Positions 17,788 through 27,145 of a stretch of DNA of 41,194 nucleotides are shown here, in pieces. How positions within the stretch are numbered: the first letter of the stretch is position 1; the number at the start of each line of letters is the position of its first letter. A program made the position numbers and the translations under genes. This stretch comes from Paludibacter sp. (GTDB lineage Bacteria; Bacteroidota; Bacteroidia; Bacteroidales; Paludibacteraceae). The stretch lies in contig DAIDKM010000023.1 in the NCBI GenBank assembly GCA_027450045.1, positions 1 through 41,194 on the forward strand, written 5' to 3'. The notes beneath the pieces are model-generated. The model did not search any database. It had not been told where the DNA came from and was given only the letters and a program-made list of their open reading frames with translations.

Positions 17788-18372
17788 ATGGATACTCATT
17801 ATATCGCTTCATTTCTGATTGCCAATAGATTCGGATTTGGAAAATACTGGGATGGAATTATTTTTGCGAAACATCCTAAGGCTGAATATTCGTTATATGT
17901 AACTGATAGTAAAATGGCTATTTTGTCACAAGGGATAGATGAAGATGGCGAAAGAACGATTGTGGCAACCTCTGATTTTTTTTCTACAGAAGAATTAGAG
18001 GCATATTTTTCCATTGACTATAACAAGTCATCTCAAATTAATTGGTTTCAACCCGTTAATTTCGCTCTGTTTTGCGAAAACCCGAAACTGACTCGCAATA
18101 ACATCATTTATTTCATGTGGCCTGCTGTTAAGATGCGTTTTCAGGAAACGCTAACCTATCCCAACACGGTGATAGTGTACGATAAACAAACCTCTCCCGA
18201 TATGTTACATTCGTTGCAAATAAAAACTAATGAAACGCCCTTTGTCGGTAGAGTAGAATTCTGGTCAACTTTAAAATTAGTCGATTTCTGCGAACGAATG
18301 GGTAATTTTGCTCCTAAAGCGTGTCAGGAAAGCACGATTCAAGCCTACGAAAAGCATCTTGCTAAAGTTTAG
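17788..18372 (+). CDS. Uncharacterised cytosolic protein downstream of nifA
   Basis: I do not recognise this 194-residue protein. It has no signal peptide or membrane segment and mixes aromatic and charged residues. Distinct stretches are FGFGKYWDGIIFAKHPKAEYSLYV near the N-terminus, YFMWPAVKMRFQETL around the middle, and a cysteine at about 165 in LVDFCERMG. Start is taken at ATG 17788; a TTG six bases earlier is less likely. It lies 24 bp after the GNAT gene in the same direction and ahead of a terminator, so it may be the last gene of the nifA transcript. Confidence 0.8.
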   Translation: MDTHYIASFLIANRFGFGKYWDGIIFAKHPKAEYSLYVTDSKMAILSQGIDEDGERTIVATSDFFSTEELEAYFSIDYNKSSQINWFQPVNFALFCENPKLTRNNIIYFMWPAVKMRFQETLTYPNTVIVYDKQTSPDMLHSLQIKTNETPFVGRVEFWSTLKLVDFCERMGNFAPKACQESTIQAYEKHLAKV

Positions 18373-18470
18373 CTTAATAGAGATAACCTCTTCGAAACTA
18401 TATCTATGACGCTAATGGATCACATATAGCAGTTTGATTCGATATTGCATGCCCTTTTATTGTTAAACAA

Positions 18471-18506
18471 AGAATCCGTCATCTACCAATGCAGATAACG
18501 GATTCT
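18471..18506. terminator. Bidirectional terminator hairpin
   Basis: AGAATCCGT (18471-18479) pairs with ACGGATTCT (18498-18506), extended inward by ATCT/AGAT around an 8-nt loop. It sits between two convergent genes, ending the nifA-side transcript and the DUF4382 gene on the other strand. Confidence 0.75.
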
Positions 18507-18547
18507 AACCTGTTTCAAATCAAAACGTTTTGAGAAGCGTATTCTTT

Positions 18548-19342
18548 TTATTTTACTGTTACAGTGCCCAGATTGGTATCACTTCCATATTTAACGGTTG
18601 CAGAAATCGTGTTGGTGACCATTGTTGTATCCGATGGCAAGAATTGTACTGTATACGTGCCAACTGTAAGGCCGGATAGTTGGAAATAATTGTTTTTAGT
18701 TGTATCCGACATGGTTGCAATGGTATCTGTTTCATTTATCACGAAAATCTTCGTGGGTAAATTGGCCGGAGAAATATATCCTTTGATGGATGAAGTTGCT
18801 TCTACCACATACGCACGGAGCACCGGTTTCATGATATACGTATTATTTCCCGTGGCAATAATGGAGCGTCCTGCATTAAAGTCAATCATGATCGAGTAGT
18901 CTCCCGATGAAGGTACGGTTTCATCAACGTTGATTTTGATACCTGATTGCATTCCGCTTGGTACTGTAACCGGTACTACGGTGCCATTTGACAAGGTGAC
19001 CGAATTGTTGCTTCCCAGGATTAAACGTACTTGTTTTACTGAAACATTGTTAGGCAGTATTATCTGTGACAACAAAGTGCTATCGCCATTCATGAGCGAT
19101 TTCAGATCATAAACACCTGGTGTGATTGAAACATTAGTAACGGTTGAATCGGCAGTAACATAAGCAAGTCCTACGATATCAACATTCACATGTGTAAAAC
19201 CTACCCACGCAGGAGCATCAGTCAAAAGGAAAGACACCTTCTGAGGAGAAGTTAATGTTTTGTTTGTGTTGCATGATGCCAACGCAACAAACGCCGTGAT
19301 TACAAAAAGAAACTTCCAAGTTTTCATCTTCATCATTTTCAT
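18548..19342 (-). CDS. DUF4382-type lipoprotein
   Basis: Starting at 19342, this 264-residue protein has a lipoprotein signal peptide (MKMMKMKTWKFLFVITAFVA) ending in the lipobox LASC, so it is anchored to a membrane, in Bacteroidota often the outer one. The mature part begins with VSFLLTDAPAWVGFTHVNVDIVG, the pattern of the DUF4382 family, followed by Ser/Thr-rich beta-structure and a C-terminal domain resembling a carboxypeptidase-like/Ig fold (ISPANLPTKIFV...). Function unknown. The frame is open to 19642, but a -7 promoter at 19374-19381 supports the later start. Confidence 0.85.
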   Translation of the reverse strand: MKMMKMKTWKFLFVITAFVALASCNTNKTLTSPQKVSFLLTDAPAWVGFTHVNVDIVGLAYVTADSTVTNVSITPGVYDLKSLMNGDSTLLSQIILPNNVSVKQVRLILGSNNSVTLSNGTVVPVTVPSGMQSGIKINVDETVPSSGDYSIMIDFNAGRSIIATGNNTYIMKPVLRAYVVEATSSIKGYISPANLPTKIFVINETDTIATMSDTTKNNYFQLSGLTVGTYTVQFLPSDTTMVTNTISATVKYGSDTNLGTVTVK

Positions 19343-19373
19343 CTTGATAAATTTAGTAGTTAAACGTATACGA

Positions 19374-19381
19374 CAAAGATA
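19374..19381 (-). promoter_or_regulatory. Bacteroidota -7 element for the DUF4382 gene
   Basis: CAAAGATA on the + strand reads TATCTTTG on the minus strand, matching TAnnTTTG, about 32 bp before the chosen start. Confidence 0.6.
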
Positions 19382-19732
19382 ACTTATGCTATCGTGATGA
19401 TGGTATAAATATAAACAAAAAAAACAAATCAGGGTTGGGTGCCTTTTGTTTGTTACAACATTAACTGATAGTTTATTGCGGGAAAAGACGCTTTGAATAT
19501 GTTCATCTCTTTGAATCATCTTCTTGTTCTGATACAAAATTGTTGCAAGGTCAATTCTTAAAAACGATCGCAAAAGGCCATTTAGTAAGAACCTACAGGG
19601 TTTTTTTATGCGTTTTGATATGGAAAATATCCAAATATCCATACGAATATATCATGGAGGTGTGATTAAACCTGTTTCCTACTTTGATTGACGTTTTTTC
19701 TTCCTGATATGCTAATTTTATAGGGTTTGCCT
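19382..19732. other. Divergent intergenic region
   Basis: About 350 bp between the two opposite promoters at 19374-19381 and 19733-19740. No ORF, repeat or clear operator was recognised. The sequence is AT-rich. Confidence 0.5.
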
Positions 19733-19740
19733 TATCTTTG
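19733..19740 (+). promoter_or_regulatory. Bacteroidota -7 element for the phosphoesterase gene
   Basis: TATCTTTG matches TAnnTTTG. The start of transcription would be near 19747, consistent with translation from the ATG at 19817. Confidence 0.6.
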
Positions 19741-19816
19741 CGGTGCATGATGACGAATCGTTACTCCCTTTATTATATACGTGACACATCATTCTGTTTT
19801 AATTAAACCATATTGC

Positions 19817-22189
19817 ATGAAATTATTTTCTTCTTTACAACTCCGAGAGGCATTTACATGGGTTCTACTTGGAACTCTTTTGGTGCCCCAAATGCTTTGT
19901 GCCCAATTACCCGGGCAAGTTGGTAATCGTGTATTGCTTCCCAACGGTTGGTGGCTTTCGCCTGCCGGAACATCCATCACATTGAGTACGATGCCGATGA
20001 ATGCCGCTCTTTCGCCCGATGAGCATTTCTTAGCTGTCACACATGCCGGAATGGATAAACCGGCTTTGATGCTGGTGGATTTGAAACAACAAAAGGTGGT
20101 ACAATCCATTGCTCTGAAAGATAGCTGGCTTGGCATTGCATTTCATGGCAACACATTGTTCGTGTCGGGTGGCAATCAGAACTGCGTTTATGCCTTTGAT
20201 TTGAAAAACGGCATGTTGTTCCCTTCGGATACACTTGCTTTTGCAAAACCATATCCGAAAAAGAAGATTTGGATTGCAGGTCTTGATGTGCATAACCGTG
20301 TTCTGGCAGCAGTTGGCAGAGGCGATAGCACGTTGCGTTATTATCACTTAGACAGTAAAAAAACAGAAACTGTTCATTTGGACGGCATGCCTTATTCCTG
20401 TAAGTTTTTGAATAACGGTTCGCTGCTTGTCTCTATGTGGAGTTCGCATAAAGTGGAACTGTATAACGGGAATCAAAAGACGGCTTCATTCCCCATAGGC
20501 AACCATCCGACGGAAATTGCTCTGACGAAAAGCGATGGCACGGCTTATGTGGCTAATGCCAACGATAATAGCGTCACCATGATCAACCTGAAAACCCGTC
20601 ATGTGGTGGCGAATGTTTCCACGTCGCTTTATCCCGATTCTCCCGAAGGTTCGACGCCCGATGCCGTTTGCTTGTCTCCAGACGGTAAGTATGTGCTGGC
20701 CGCTAATGCCGATAACAATTCATTAACCGTTATTCAGCCGACGGAAGAGGGTGCTAAGCCGATTGGGTTTATTCCTGTGGGTTGGTATCCCACGAAAGTA
20801 TTGATTCTGAAAGACGGAACCGTGTTAGTTCTCAATGGCAAAGGCAACCGTTCGTTTCCCAATGCCGATCACAAATACATCGGCACCATGCTTAACGGGA
20901 CGCTTTCCTTTTTTCATTTCCCCGACAACAAGAAATTGGAGGCTTACACCAAAGCAGTCTATGCTAATATACCTTATAAACCGCGTGATTTGAAAACCAC
21001 AGCCGGTGAAGCCGGTAATCCGATACCTGATAGAGTGGGAGGGAAGTCACCCATTAAATATGTCTTTTATGTGATAAAAGAAAACCGCACCTACGATCAG
21101 GTGTTTGGCGATATGAAAGAAGGCAATGGCGATCCGAATCTGGTGCTCTTCGGTAAAAAGATTACTCCTAACATTCATAACCTTGCCTCTCAGTTTGTAT
21201 TGCTCGATAATTTGTATACCAATGCGGAGATAAGCGCTCAGGGACATAACTGGTCAACGGCAGCTTACAGCACCGATTATGTGGAAAAGAGCTGGCCATC
21301 AAATTATGGAGGACGGGGAGCTCCTTATGAATTTGAAGGAGGATATCCGACTGCTTCACCTTCGGCAGGTTACATTTGGGACCTTTGTTTTAAGCATGGT
21401 GTTACATTTCGTGATTACGGCGAGTTTGTCGACAGCAACCCTGATATATTAAAACCAAATACAGCTCGTGAAAAAGTATTGGTCACTCATTTCGATCCGA
21501 TGTACCGCGGATGGGATCTGAATTATTCGGATGTGGAACGTTACAATGAATGGAACCGCGATTTCACGGCTTTGTTGGCAAACGGGACAGTGCCCCGTTT
21601 CAACATCATCCGTTTACCGAACGATCATACTTCGGGCACGCGTAAAGGCGCTTTAACGCCTCAGGCTATGGTGGCACAAAATGATTATGCCGTGGGATTG
21701 TTTGTCGATCGCATTTCGCATAGCCCAATCTGGAAAGAGTCGGCTATTTTTATTATTGAAGATGATTCGCAAGATGGCGCCGACCATGTAGATGCACATC
21801 GTACCGAAGGTTTGGTCATCAGTCCGTATGTAAAACGCAATGCTGTGGACAATACGCTTTACACGACAGCAGGGATGATTCGCACCATGGAACTGATTCT
21901 CGGTTTACCTCCTATGAGTCAGTACGATGCAGCGGCAACGCCTATGTTTAACTCGTTTACGATGAAACCCGATTTAACTCCCTACACGGTGGAAAAACCC
22001 CTGATTGATCTGAATGCAAAGAATCAGAACGGAGCATACGGACAAGCCATGATGGCACATTTCGATTTGACCCATGCCGACCGGGTACCCGATCGTATCT
22101 TTAGTGAAATTGTATGGCGATCTATCAAAGGCACCGATATGCCGGCGCCCCGCTATTCCATTCTTTCGGGACCTGATGGAGATGAGTAA
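19817..22189 (+). CDS. Secreted beta-propeller/phosphoesterase protein (bifunctional YncE/alkaline-phosphatase-like)
   Basis: From ATG 19817 the protein has 790 residues with a Sec signal peptide ending ...LCAQ. Residues about 40-380 form a YVTN/YncE-type beta-propeller with repeated VANANDNSVTMINLKT- and LSPDGKYVLAANADNNSLTV-like blades. The C-terminal part is the phosphoesterase family (PF04185-like): VFYVIKENRTYDQVFGDM, then NIHNLASQFVLLDNLY and IIEDDSQDGADHVDAHR, which supply metal-binding Asp/His/Glu residues of the alkaline phosphatase superfamily. Such proteins hydrolyse phosphate esters in the periplasm; the substrate is unknown. An earlier ATG (19781) would put 12 residues before the signal peptide and is unlikely. 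Confidence 0.88.
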   Translation: MKLFSSLQLREAFTWVLLGTLLVPQMLCAQLPGQVGNRVLLPNGWWLSPAGTSITLSTMPMNAALSPDEHFLAVTHAGMDKPALMLVDLKQQKVVQSIALKDSWLGIAFHGNTLFVSGGNQNCVYAFDLKNGMLFPSDTLAFAKPYPKKKIWIAGLDVHNRVLAAVGRGDSTLRYYHLDSKKTETVHLDGMPYSCKFLNNGSLLVSMWSSHKVELYNGNQKTASFPIGNHPTEIALTKSDGTAYVANANDNSVTMINLKTRHVVANVSTSLYPDSPEGSTPDAVCLSPDGKYVLAANADNNSLTVIQPTEEGAKPIGFIPVGWYPTKVLILKDGTVLVLNGKGNRSFPNADHKYIGTMLNGTLSFFHFPDNKKLEAYTKAVYANIPYKPRDLKTTAGEAGNPIPDRVGGKSPIKYVFYVIKENRTYDQVFGDMKEGNGDPNLVLFGKKITPNIHNLASQFVLLDNLYTNAEISAQGHNWSTAAYSTDYVEKSWPSNYGGRGAPYEFEGGYPTASPSAGYIWDLCFKHGVTFRDYGEFVDSNPDILKPNTAREKVLVTHFDPMYRGWDLNYSDVERYNEWNRDFTALLANGTVPRFNIIRLPNDHTSGTRKGALTPQAMVAQNDYAVGLFVDRISHSPIWKESAIFIIEDDSQDGADHVDAHRTEGLVISPYVKRNAVDNTLYTTAGMIRTMELILGLPPMSQYDAAATPMFNSFTMKPDLTPYTVEKPLIDLNAKNQNGAYGQAMMAHFDLTHADRVPDRIFSEIVWRSIKGTDMPAPRYSILSGPDGDE

Positions 22190-22193
22190 ATCG

Positions 22194-22226
22194 GTAGATA
22201 GTAGTTGGTAGATAGTAGTCGATAGG
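22194..22226. repeat. Dispersed intergenic repeat, copy B
   Basis: Reverse-complement partner of 2371-2403, with an exact 18-base core at 22195-22212. It follows the stop codon of the phosphoesterase gene directly. Confidence 0.7.
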
Positions 22227-22301
22227 AATCCGGAAGGGACAAAAGAGGAAGATAAGAAGTTAAGGTAGTTAGAACGTCATGGGGACATTTCTGTATGGGA
22301 T

Positions 22302-22494
22302 TGGGCTAAAGCCCACAAAGAAACAGCCCTTTTTTATCCTCCAGATAAATCTGGAGGCAATTCAAGACCGAAGTGCAATTTCAATGAAAAGGGTATTGAT
22401 AGTAAAATATACATCAAATAAGGGTATAGATTTATGAATAGAGTTGGGCATTAGCCCATTCAAAAGAAACAATTGCACATGATGGCTTTAGCCA
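22302..22494. repeat. Cluster of related short inverted repeats
   Basis: The 400-bp gap before gpmA holds four hairpins: TGGGCT-AA-AGCCCA (22302-22315), CCTCCAGAT-AA-ATCTGGAGG (22338-22357), TGGGC-ATTA-GCCCA (22445-22458) and TGGCT-TT-AGCCA (22483-22494). Three share the GGCtnnnAGCC theme, so they look like members of one intergenic repeat family. They may act in RNA but none has a T-tract. No ORF in the gap looks coding. Confidence 0.7.
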
Positions 22495-22592
22495 AAACAA
22501 TAAACACAACATGAAATGGTTTATTCATCGTTCGAGGGGAGGACAACACGCCAACCCTTTGTGGAAACTGTTTCAATAAAAATGAATGAAAG

Positions 22593-23339
22593 ATGAAGAC
22601 ATTAGTATTACTTCGACATGGCGAAAGCCAGTATAACAAAGAGAATCGTTTTACAGGATGGACGGATGTTCCGTTGAGTGATAAAGGCATTACTGAAGCC
22701 ATTCAAGCCGGACAAGCCATGAAAAAAGCCGGTTTTGTTTTTGATCTGGCTTATACTTCCGTGCTGAAACGTGCCATCAAAACTTTGTGGATATCTTTAG
22801 AGGAACTTGATCAGATGTGGTTGCCGGTAATCAACTCATGGCGCCTGAACGAGAAACATTACGGCAAGCTGCAAGGATTGAATAAAGCGGAAACAGCTGC
22901 AAAATACGGAGAAGAACAAGTGTTGCTCTGGCGAAGAGCCTATGATGTGCGTCCTCCGATGTTAGAACCTGAAGAAGTGGCAGAACAACGGAAAGAAGCC
23001 CGCTATCAGGATGTCGATGAATTGCATTATATGCTAGGGGAATCGTTGCAGGATACCGTTGAGCGGGTTATTCCTTTGTGGAAAAATGAGATCAGTACCG
23101 AATTAAAGACAGGGAAAACAATTCTGGTGGCTGCTCATGGCAATAGTTTACGCGCTTTCGTGAAATACTTGGACAATAAGACGGAAGCGGAGATTCTCAA
23201 GTTTAATATTCCGACCGGCATTCCGCTGGTATATGAGTTGGATGACAATTTACACCCGATCCGCAGTTATTTCTTAGCCGATGAAGAGACATTGAAGAAA
23301 GAGATGGAAAAAGTCGCTAATCAGGGTAAAGCAAAATAA
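22593..23339 (+). CDS. gpmA: 2,3-bisphosphoglycerate-dependent phosphoglycerate mutase
   Basis: The 248-residue enzyme begins MKTLVLLRHGESQYNKENRFTGW, which contains the phospho-acceptor histidine (RHG). It continues with DVPLSDKG, and has the second active-site histidine in VAAHGNSLRA. It interconverts 3- and 2-phosphoglycerate in glycolysis and gluconeogenesis. Length fits the family (about 250). It stands alone, followed by its own terminator. Confidence 0.96.
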   Translation: MKTLVLLRHGESQYNKENRFTGWTDVPLSDKGITEAIQAGQAMKKAGFVFDLAYTSVLKRAIKTLWISLEELDQMWLPVINSWRLNEKHYGKLQGLNKAETAAKYGEEQVLLWRRAYDVRPPMLEPEEVAEQRKEARYQDVDELHYMLGESLQDTVERVIPLWKNEISTELKTGKTILVAAHGNSLRAFVKYLDNKTEAEILKFNIPTGIPLVYELDDNLHPIRSYFLADEETLKKEMEKVANQGKAK

Positions 23340-23364
23340 ACGGTCACCTGCCTGTTGAAATAAA

Positions 23365-23408
23365 AAGAGGCTGTTTCATCGGGTTGATGAGGCAGCTTCT
23401 GCTTTTTT
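23365..23408 (+). terminator. Intrinsic terminator of gpmA
   Basis: AAGAGGCTGTTTCATC pairs, with a few G-T pairs, with GATGAGGCAGCTTCT across a GGGTT loop, and TTTTTT follows at 23403-23408. Confidence 0.85.
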
Positions 23409-23467
23409 CGGTGTAACGCAAAAGCATGTTTTGGTAAGAACACTGTAGAAAACGATGTATCGCTCAT

Positions 23468-23498
23468 TTTGCAGACTCTCTTTTTTCGTCTAATTTTG
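23468..23498 (+). promoter_or_regulatory. Full Bacteroidota promoter before the thioredoxin gene
   Basis: TTTG (23468-23471), 19 bp, then TAATTTTG (23491-23498) is an exact match to TTTG-N19-TAnnTTTG, about 24 bp before the start codon at 23522. Confidence 0.8.
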
Positions 23499-23521
23499 CA
23501 GTCCATTACAAAACCCGAAAC

Positions 23522-23866
23522 ATGACCCATTTATACGAAACAATTCATACCCTCGAAGAATTTCAAACATTGATTGAAAAAGAAGATGCCGTGTTGATCT
23601 ACTTTTCGCATGAGCAATGCAATGTTTGCAAAGTATTAAAACCAAAAGTGGCTCATTTGCTTCATGATGAGTTTCCAAAAATGAAAATGGTATATGCCGA
23701 TACCGAGAAGAGTCCCGAAATTGCCGGACAGAATCGTGTATTTGCCGTGCCTACCCTTATTGTTTTTATAGGAGGAAGAGAAGCATTCAGAAGAAGCCGG
23801 AATATGGGCGTGGACGAACTGTCCGACCTGATTGAACGTCCTTATCAAATGATGTTCAACGAATAA
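23522..23866 (+). CDS. Thioredoxin-family protein
   Basis: The 114-residue cytosolic protein has a thioredoxin fold with the redox motif CNVC (in YFSHEQCNVCKVLKPKV, about residues 35-42) and the cis-proline loop AVPTLIVF. The CNVC pair differs from the CGPC of housekeeping thioredoxin, so it may serve a specific partner. It is flanked by its own promoter and a strong terminator, hence a single-gene unit. Confidence 0.9.
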   Translation: MTHLYETIHTLEEFQTLIEKEDAVLIYFSHEQCNVCKVLKPKVAHLLHDEFPKMKMVYADTEKSPEIAGQNRVFAVPTLIVFIGGREAFRRSRNMGVDELSDLIERPYQMMFNE

Positions 23867-23886
23867 CGGGTTCCAAATTCTTAACG

Positions 23887-23926
23887 AAGCAGCATTACGG
23901 GCAAATCTCATAATGCTGCTTTTTTT
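23887..23926 (+). terminator. Strong intrinsic terminator
   Basis: AAGCAGCATTA (23887-23897) pairs perfectly with TAATGCTGCTT (23911-23921), followed by a T-run to 23926. Confidence 0.92.
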
Positions 23927-24039
23927 AGTGGATAGGTTGTCTTCCGTCATGCGAGACAAAGCAGTACCTGATTAAATCCAATGCCTGACTTGTTACGTTT
24001 TTTTGAAAAAAGAAAGGGATAAAAAGAGGCATTTGGGTG

Positions 24040-24047
24040 TATCTTTG
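24040..24047 (+). promoter_or_regulatory. Bacteroidota -7 element before the aldo/keto reductase gene
   Basis: TATCTTTG matches TAnnTTTG, 29 bp before the ATG at 24077. No good -33 element at the usual distance. Confidence 0.55.
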
Positions 24048-24076
24048 ACATCAAAATATTTTTAAACTATCAGTAT

Positions 24077-25093
24077 ATGAGATACAAATTGTTAGGAAAC
24101 ACAGGGTTGAAAGTTTCTGAACTCTGTTTGGGTACTATGACTTTCGGCGGACAAGGAATGTGGACTGCCATTGGCTCATTGCCACAAAAAGAAGTGAATG
24201 ACTTGGTGAAACGTTCAGTAGATGCCGGTATTAATTTTATCGACACGGCTAATGTGTATAGTCTTGGATTAAGCGAACAAATGACAGGACAAGCTATCCG
24301 TGATCTGGGCTTGAAACGGGATGATCTGGTGATCGCCACCAAAGTGAGAGGCGCCATGGGCGAAGGCCCTAACCAATCGGGATTGAGTCGCAAACATATT
24401 TTGCAACAAGCTGACGAAAGTCTTGCACGTCTGAAAACAGATTACATTGACCTGTATCAAATTCATGGTTTTGACGCGGAAACGCCTATGGAAGAAACGC
24501 TGAAGGCATTAGACAGTTTAGTGCAAAGTGGAAAGGTTCGTTACATCGGGTGTAGTAATCTGGCTGCATGGCAAATCATGAAAGCATTGGGCATTTCGGC
24601 AAAAGAACACCTGGCAAAATTTGTTTCCTTGCAAGCGTATTATACCGTTGCGGGAAGAGATCTCGAACGTGAAATTGTACCCTTGCTAAATGATCAAAAA
24701 CTGGGATTAATGGTTTGGAGTCCGTTGGCCGGTGGATTCTTAAGTGGAAAATATTCACGAAGCAGCACCGCCGAAGATGGACGTCGCGTTAATTTCGATT
24801 TTCCTCCGGTCAACAAAGAGAAAGCATTCGACATTATCGATGTAATGCAAGTCATCGCACAAAATCAACATGCCACGGTAGCACAAATTGCTTTGGCTTG
24901 GTTGCTTCATCAACCGGTCGTTACTTCCATCATTATCGGGGCAAAGAAAACAGAACAATTGACGGATAACCTGAAAGCAATCGACATTATGTTGTCGGCG
25001 GATGAGTTGACACAACTAAACGAAGTTAGCAAATTGTCACCTGAATACCCGGGATGGATGATTGAAAGACAAAGCGGCAACCAAAAGCGATAA
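24077..25093 (+). CDS. Aldo/keto reductase
   Basis: The 338-residue protein has the AKR pattern. MRYKLLGNTGLKVSELCLGTMTFGG opens the barrel. Residues in GINFIDTANVY (catalytic Asp and Tyr) and IATKVRG (catalytic Lys) are intact, as is YIDLYQIHG with the catalytic His. The NADPH-binding end has SIIIGAKKTEQLTDN. It would reduce aldehydes or ketones with NAD(P)H; the substrate is unknown. It is monocistronic, convergent with proS. Confidence 0.92.
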   Translation: MRYKLLGNTGLKVSELCLGTMTFGGQGMWTAIGSLPQKEVNDLVKRSVDAGINFIDTANVYSLGLSEQMTGQAIRDLGLKRDDLVIATKVRGAMGEGPNQSGLSRKHILQQADESLARLKTDYIDLYQIHGFDAETPMEETLKALDSLVQSGKVRYIGCSNLAAWQIMKALGISAKEHLAKFVSLQAYYTVAGRDLEREIVPLLNDQKLGLMVWSPLAGGFLSGKYSRSSTAEDGRRVNFDFPPVNKEKAFDIIDVMQVIAQNQHATVAQIALAWLLHQPVVTSIIIGAKKTEQLTDNLKAIDIMLSADELTQLNEVSKLSPEYPGWMIERQSGNQKR

Positions 25094-25146
25094 CAGATAA
25101 TGAAAAGGCTTTTGAACGTACTTTAAACGCTTTTGCAACAAAACTA

Positions 25147-25185
25147 AAAGGGCAATAGAAATCGACGACTTCTACTGCCCTTTTT
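25147..25185. terminator. Terminator between convergent genes
   Basis: AAAGGGCAATAGAA (25147-25160) pairs with TTCTACTGCCCTTT (25170-25183) with one mismatch, followed by T's to 25185. A-rich sequence on the left makes it usable from both sides. Confidence 0.85.
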
Positions 25186-25207
25186 GATTATAAACTTATG
25201 AACTATC

Positions 25208-26686
25208 TCAATATGCCCTTGCAAAGTAAACCCGCTGAGCAGATGGTTTTCCGGTAACCATACATTTTCCGGGAGTCATATCTCCTTCCAACGGAATGCA
25301 ACGAATGGTAGCTTTTGTTTCTGCCTTGATCAGTTCTTCCGTTTCGGCAGTGCCATCCCAATGAGCCAACAAGAAACCTCCTTTTTCAATTTCCACTTTG
25401 AATTCATCGTAACTATCCACATTACGGGTAACCGAAGTTCGGTAATCAAAAGCCTTCTGGTAGATATTGGTTTGAATTTCGTCTAACAAATCCTTTATAT
25501 ACACTTCTATGTTTTCGATAGAGCGGGTTTCTTTGGTCAATGTGTCACGGCGAGCAACCTCTATGGTGCCGTTTTCAAGGTCACGCGCTCCCAAAGCCAA
25601 ACGAACAGGTACGCCTTTTAATTCATATTCGGCAAACTTCCATCCAGGCTTTTTGTTATCATTATTATCGTATTTCACGCTCACACCTAAAGCACGTAAT
25701 TTAGAAACAATTTCGGCTACTTTGGCATCAATTTGTGCTAACTGCTCTTCACTGCGATAAATAGGAATAATCACAACCTGATAAGGCGCTAACTTTGGAG
25801 GCAACACCAATCCGTTGTCATCCGAGTGACACATGATCAGCGCACCGATCAAACGGGTAGAAACACCCCATGAAGTAGCCCACACATAATCCCGTGTCCC
25901 TTCTTTCGTAGCAAATGTCACATCAAAAGCCTTGGCAAAATTTTGTCCTAAGAAATGCGAGGTTCCGGCTTGCAAGGCTTTTCCATCCTGCATCAAGCCT
26001 TCGATACAAAAGGTTTCGATAGCTCCGGCAAAACGCTCATTCGGTGACTTAACCCCTTTAACAACAGGCATAGCCATAAAATTTTCGGCAAAAGTGGCAT
26101 AAATATCAAGCATCTGTTTTGTTTCTGCAATAGCTTCCTTCTCGGTAGCATGAGCTGTATGTCCTTCCTGCCAGAGAAATTCTGTTGTACGTAAAAAAAG
26201 TCGCGTACGCATCTCCCAACGCACAACATTCGCCCATTGATTAATCAAAAGAGGCAAATCACGGTATGATTGAATCCAGTTTTTATAGGTACTCCAAATA
26301 ATCGTTTCGGAAGTTGGGCGCACAATCAGCTCCTCATCCAACTTCGCAGCAGGATCGACTATCACACCGTTGCCATTAGGATCGGCTTTCAGTCGATAAT
26401 GAGTCACTACCGCGCACTCTTTGGCAAATCCTTCCACATGTGCAGCCTCTTTGCTCAGGAAAGATTTCGGAATAAAAAGCGGGAAATAAGCATTCTGATG
26501 TCCCGTCTCTTTGAACATACGATCGAGTTCTGCCTGCATTTTTTCCCAAATAGCATACCCGTAGGGTTTAATTACCATACAACCACGAACTGCCGAATTT
26601 TCGGCCATGTCCGCTTTGATCACCAAATCCTGATACCATTGGGAATAATCCACACTACGCGGGGTCAACTCTTTTAATTCTGCCAT
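25208..26686 (-). CDS. proS: Prolyl-tRNA synthetase, class-3 (archaeal/eukaryotic-like) type
   Basis: The 492-residue enzyme is the short ProS form without the bacterial editing insertion. Class II motifs are visible: [22 protein letters not shown] (motif 1 region), [37 protein letters not shown] (motif 2, TSE for proline binding), and the [16 protein letters not shown] stretch. The C-terminal domain ends in FARAY, the usual C-terminal tyrosine. It charges tRNA-Pro. This type is usual in Bacteroidota. Confidence 0.97.
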   Translation of the reverse strand: MAELKELTPRSVDYSQWYQDLVIKADMAENSAVRGCMVIKPYGYAIWEKMQAELDRMFKETGHQNAYFPLFIPKSFLSKEAAHVEGFAKECAVVTHYRLKADPNGNGVIVDPAAKLDEELIVRPTSETIIWSTYKNWIQSYRDLPLLINQWANVVRWEMRTRLFLRTTEFLWQEGHTAHATEKEAIAETKQMLDIYATFAENFMAMPVVKGVKSPNERFAGAIETFCIEGLMQDGKALQAGTSHFLGQNFAKAFDVTFATKEGTRDYVWATSWGVSTRLIGALIMCHSDDNGLVLPPKLAPYQVVIIPIYRSEEQLAQIDAKVAEIVSKLRALGVSVKYDNNDNKKPGWKFAEYELKGVPVRLALGARDLENGTIEVARRDTLTKETRSIENIEVYIKDLLDEIQTNIYQKAFDYRTSVTRNVDSYDEFKVEIEKGGFLLAHWDGTAETEELIKAETKATIRCIPLEGDMTPGKCMVTGKPSAQRVYFARAY

Positions 26687-26773
26687 AATTGTATTTTGAA
26701 TTACCTAATAAACTGTTTATTGGCCATATAGCGACCTGTTTTATAAAAATCAAATTACCTTTTTTTACCGGTG

Positions 26774-26781
26774 CAAAGATA
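26774..26781 (-). promoter_or_regulatory. Bacteroidota -7 element for proS
   Basis: CAAAGATA on the + strand reads TATCTTTG on the minus strand, about 88 bp before the proS start. Confidence 0.55.
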
Positions 26782-27023
26782 CAATTTTCTAAGCAGGCGA
26801 AAAAATGATGAGATGGCAAACTTGGCTTATTTTCCTATTGACAAAGGGAAATCACCCTTTTATATAGCGTCCAATGATATGAAATGGCGTAGTTTCTTTT
26901 CCGCGAACGAAGCTCAATAAGTAAATAATATGACTGTTGAAGGTTGAAAAATCGGGGAAATTGGACGATGAGAATATTATTGACAATAGGTAATCGATTT
27001 TTGTCTAATTTTACAAACTCAAA

Positions 27024-27107
27024 ATGCAGGCTAATAATTACCATGAGCTGGCCTTTGCAAATGAGAATATCCGAGTGATTTCTAACATGAGAGACGATTT
27101 CACTTGA
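27024..27107 (+). CDS. Possible 27-residue small protein
   Basis: An ATG at 27024 opens a 27-codon frame ending at TGA 27105-27107, with a balanced, protein-like composition (MQANNYHELAFANENIRVI...). It begins 11 bp after TAATTTTA (27006-27013), a near match to the -7 element, and ends 38 bp before the aminotransferase start. It could be a leader peptide or chance. The rest of the 27-kb-side gap (26787-27005) holds nothing I recognise. Confidence 0.25.
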   Translation: MQANNYHELAFANENIRVISNMRDDFT

Positions 27108-27145
27108 TAAAAAGCGATAACTTGTTTGATTTTAATAATGACTTT

